Shown here: positions 61,999 to 64,000 of the stretch, piece after piece
Layout: each line of letters begins with the position of its first letter
How positions within the stretch are numbered: the stretch's first letter is position 1
NCBI RefSeq assembly: GCF_029846635.1
Contig: NZ_JARVTG010000002.1
Span: 1,033,501 to 1,097,500 of the forward strand
DNA: 64,000 bases
Direction of reading: 5' to 3'
DNA from: Pokkaliibacter sp. MBI-7
GTDB taxonomy: Bacteria; Pseudomonadota; Gammaproteobacteria; Pseudomonadales; Balneatricaceae
Translations under genes and position numbers: made by a program
The notes under the pieces: generated by a model
Seen by the model: only the letters and a program-made list of their open reading frames with translations
Database searches by the model: none
Told to the model about the DNA's origin: nothing

Positions 61999-63024
61999 TC
62001 AGACCGCCACCGCGTTCAATGTATCAACACACTCACGCACCAGTGCGGGTCCACGGTAAATCAAACCTGAATACAGCTGCACCAGGCTTGCACCTGCCTG
62101 AATCTTTTCCAGTGCATCATTGCCCTCGAGGATGCCGCCCACACCGATGATAGGTATCGCCCCTTTCAGGTGCTCACTCAGGACATGAATGGCTTGGGTC
62201 GATGCCTCACGAACCGGCAGTCCACTCAGTCCACCTGCTTCGGTACCATGACGAACACCCGCCACAGCATCGCGCGATAGGGTTGTATTAGTGGCAATCA
62301 CAGCATCCATTCCTGACTCGACCAACGTATCAGCCACCATCCGGAATTCATCGGCCGTCATATCGGGCGCTATTTTCACAGCAATCGGCACATTGCGCCC
62401 GCCTTCCGCCGCAAGCTGCAGACGCCGCTCATGCAAGGGACCGAGCAGCGCTTTCAAAGACTCGCCATATTGCAACGTACGTAGCCCGGGCGTATTGGGA
62501 GAAGAAATATTAACCGTGATATAGCTGGCGTGGGCATAGACCGCATTCAGACACAGCAGGTAGTCATCCAGCGCACTCTCCACTGGGGTAACGGCGTTCT
62601 TACCAATATTGATACCCAGAATTCCGTCAAATGAGGACGACTTCACATTACGGATCAGCTGTTCAACACCGTGATTATTGAAGCCCATGCGGTTGATGAT
62701 GGCTTGTCGCTCTGGCAGCCTGAACAGTCTGGGCTTGGGGTTGCCTGCCTGAGGACGAGGAGTGACAGTGCCAATCTCCAGAAAGCCAAAACCCAGGGCA
62801 GCCAGCCCATCAATGCACGCACCATTTTTATCAAGCCCGGCAGCCAAACCGACGCGATTAGGGAAACGCAGACCCATTACTTGTACAGGTTTGCTGGCAT
62901 CCGTGTCCGCGCACAGCCGAGTCAAACCCAGGCGAGCCGCAGCAGCCAGCCACTCCAGTGTCAATTCATGCGCTGTTTCAGCAGACAGTTTGAACAGTAA
63001 CGGACGCACCAACGAATACACCAT
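61999..63024 (-). CDS. pyrD: Dihydroorotate dehydrogenase (quinone), class 2
   Basis: A 341-residue membrane-associated flavoenzyme. N-terminal helices for quinone access, GLRFPNRVGLAAGLDKNGAC, GFGFLEIGTVTPRPQAGNPK, catalytic Ser in TVNISSPNTPGLR, and C-terminal PIIGVGGILEGNDALEKIQA. Normal length. Confidence 0.97.
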   Translation of the reverse strand: MVYSLVRPLLFKLSAETAHELTLEWLAAAARLGLTRLCADTDASKPVQVMGLRFPNRVGLAAGLDKNGACIDGLAALGFGFLEIGTVTPRPQAGNPKPRLFRLPERQAIINRMGFNNHGVEQLIRNVKSSSFDGILGINIGKNAVTPVESALDDYLLCLNAVYAHASYITVNISSPNTPGLRTLQYGESLKALLGPLHERRLQLAAEGGRNVPIAVKIAPDMTADEFRMVADTLVESGMDAVIATNTTLSRDAVAGVRHGTEAGGLSGLPVREASTQAIHVLSEHLKGAIPIIGVGGILEGNDALEKIQAGASLVQLYSGLIYRGPALVRECVDTLNAVAV

Positions 63025-63256
63025 AACCCCTCCTCTCTAAGGCGCGGCTATTATACCCAGCTGCCTCAAAATTACCCCTCTTCGATTCCACCATACCAAT
63101 CGATAGGCCATAGCGCTCTACTGCCCTGCCCGACCTTCAATATCTACCTTTATTGCGCACCCAGGTTATCGGCTGAATCGAATGAGTTGCGATGCTACCC
63201 AGCGGCGGCCGCATTCAGTAAGATGCCGGTACATGTGTTTGGGAAGGACGAAGTCG

Positions 63257-64000
63257 ATGTCTCGTAAGGCTTTGCTGTTCGCCTCTGGCATCTGGATGTT
63301 TTCAGCCTCAGCATTCGCGGAAGTGACAGCAGAGCTGGCGCAGTCCAATGTCCGCCTGGGTGAAACCGTTACTTTGACGTTGATGGTCAGTGGTGCCGTC
63401 GTTGATCAGCCACCACAACTCGCTTCGCTGAACCGTGATTTCGATGTGCTCGGTAGCCGGGCTAACAGCGTCTTTCGTTATGCCAATAACAGCATGCAGA
63501 AGACGACACGCTGGCAGGTGCAACTCAAACCGCGCCAGACCGGTTCGCTCAATATCCCTCCCATTAAAGTTGGCAATGAAAGCAGCGAGTCGCTGCAGCT
63601 GAATGTTAATGCCTCTGCATCCGTGACCTTTGGCAATGAAGTCACTGGCACGATCAACTCTGATAACGGTGACTCGGTACAACAGACCGGTGGCTATTAC
63701 GCCGACAGCAATGGGAATGGCGACAGCAGCGACGGTAGCTCCGATGCCAATAAGCCTGAAGATGCGGCACTGACCGAAGAACAGCAGGCCGCGCTCAGCG
63801 AAAACAAGGAGACCAGGAAAACCGCCGCAGCTCCAGCTGTACCTCTGGTTTCCTTCGATATCGAATTCAAAGAGCCTCCTCATCTGATGCCCGGCATGCC
63901 GATAAAAGTCATGCTGCATTTGAACCATCAGGGCTCTCTGCTGCCTGCAGCTCGCATCATCCCGCCTGATCTTGGCGATGCAAGACTGGTGGAGCTGAAC
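63257..64000 (+). CDS. BatD/BatA-operon-type membrane protein (3' end beyond window)
   Basis: First 248 residues of a BatD-family protein. Signal peptide (ALLFASGIWMFSASAFA), then EVTAELAQSNVRLGETVTLT and a PQLASLNRDFDVLGSR immunoglobulin-like block, a Ser/Asp/Gly-rich linker (DSNGNGDSSDGSSD), and a second domain (FEIEFKEPPHLMPGMP-like). BatD sits beside BatA/B von Willebrand proteins in aerotolerance operons. Ribosome site GGGAAGGA precedes ATG 63257. Confidence 0.85.
   Translation, partial: MSRKALLFASGIWMFSASAFAEVTAELAQSNVRLGETVTLTLMVSGAVVDQPPQLASLNRDFDVLGSRANSVFRYANNSMQKTTRWQVQLKPRQTGSLNIPPIKVGNESSESLQLNVNASASVTFGNEVTGTINSDNGDSVQQTGGYYADSNGNGDSSDGSSDANKPEDAALTEEQQAALSENKETRKTAAAPAVPLVSFDIEFKEPPHLMPGMPIKVMLHLNHQGSLLPAARIIPPDLGDARLVELN

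Overview
The window is a chromosomal segment of a gammaproteobacterium. The housekeeping gene orders ftsK-lolA-rarA-crcB-serS, aat-bpt-infA, clpA-clpS-cspD and icd-rluE-nudJ-mnmA-hflD-purB are typical of Gammaproteobacteria and look Pseudomonas/Oceanospirillales-like rather than enteric. I do not name a species. A complete Hrp-type type III secretion system (T3SS) and a kdgR-kdgK pair point to plant or other eukaryotic-host association.

Region 1 (1-19.4 kb) is the left half of an hrp/hrc island. It starts with a partial PilY1/PilC-like adhesin gene (minus), a candidate secreted protein with an apparent frameshift, and a CesT-type chaperone. Then come hrpV-hrpT-hrcC-hrpG-hrpF and hrpE-hrpD-hrcJ-hrpB-harpin-hrpA on the minus strand. 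Facing them on the plus strand are a long second HrpA-like protein, a HrpX/HrpY-type two-component system, an IS903-like insertion (IS5 family) with a perfect 9-bp target duplication, a second Gly-rich harpin, and a small unknown protein.

Region 2 (19.4-25.3 kb) interrupts the island. It holds a MITE-like repeat, a pseudoazurin, a FecBCD/BtuFCD-type metal-chelate ABC importer and a membrane diguanylate cyclase.

Region 3 (25.3-37.7 kb) is the right half: hrpJ, a GNAT acetyltransferase, hrcV, a GGDEF-domain membrane protein, then hrpQ-hrcN-hrpO-hrpP-hrcQ-hrcR-hrcS-hrcT-hrcU. Ten sequences matching the HrpL-dependent hrp box (GGAACC/T-N15/16-CCACNNA) were found by eye, nine of them just upstream of a gene or operon and one cut off from its gene by the insertion sequence. 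Neither hrpL nor hrpS is in the window, so both are expected elsewhere. The most unusual points are the PilY1-like gene behind a hrp box, the long pilin/harpin-like chimera, and the GNAT and GGDEF genes inside the apparatus operon, each of which ends in a hrp box serving the next apparatus gene.

Region 4 (37.7-64 kb) is housekeeping: mmuM, kdgR-kdgK, serS-crcB-rarA-lolA-ftsK, aat-bpt-infA, clpA-clpS-cspD, icd, rluE-nudJ-mnmA-hflD, purB, pyrD and the start of a BatD-like gene. A group II intron of about 3.15 kb with a reverse transcriptase/HNH maturase sits between hflD and purB, immediately downstream of a likely purB promoter.

Gene-free stretches: 13283-13529 and 23207-23451 hold nothing I can name beyond likely promoters. 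16438-16718 holds a hrp box. 18719-18999 holds one hairpin. 19378-19692 is mostly the MITE-like repeat. 57222-58706 is a likely promoter followed by the RNA domains of the group II intron. I saw no tRNA, rRNA or CRISPR array.
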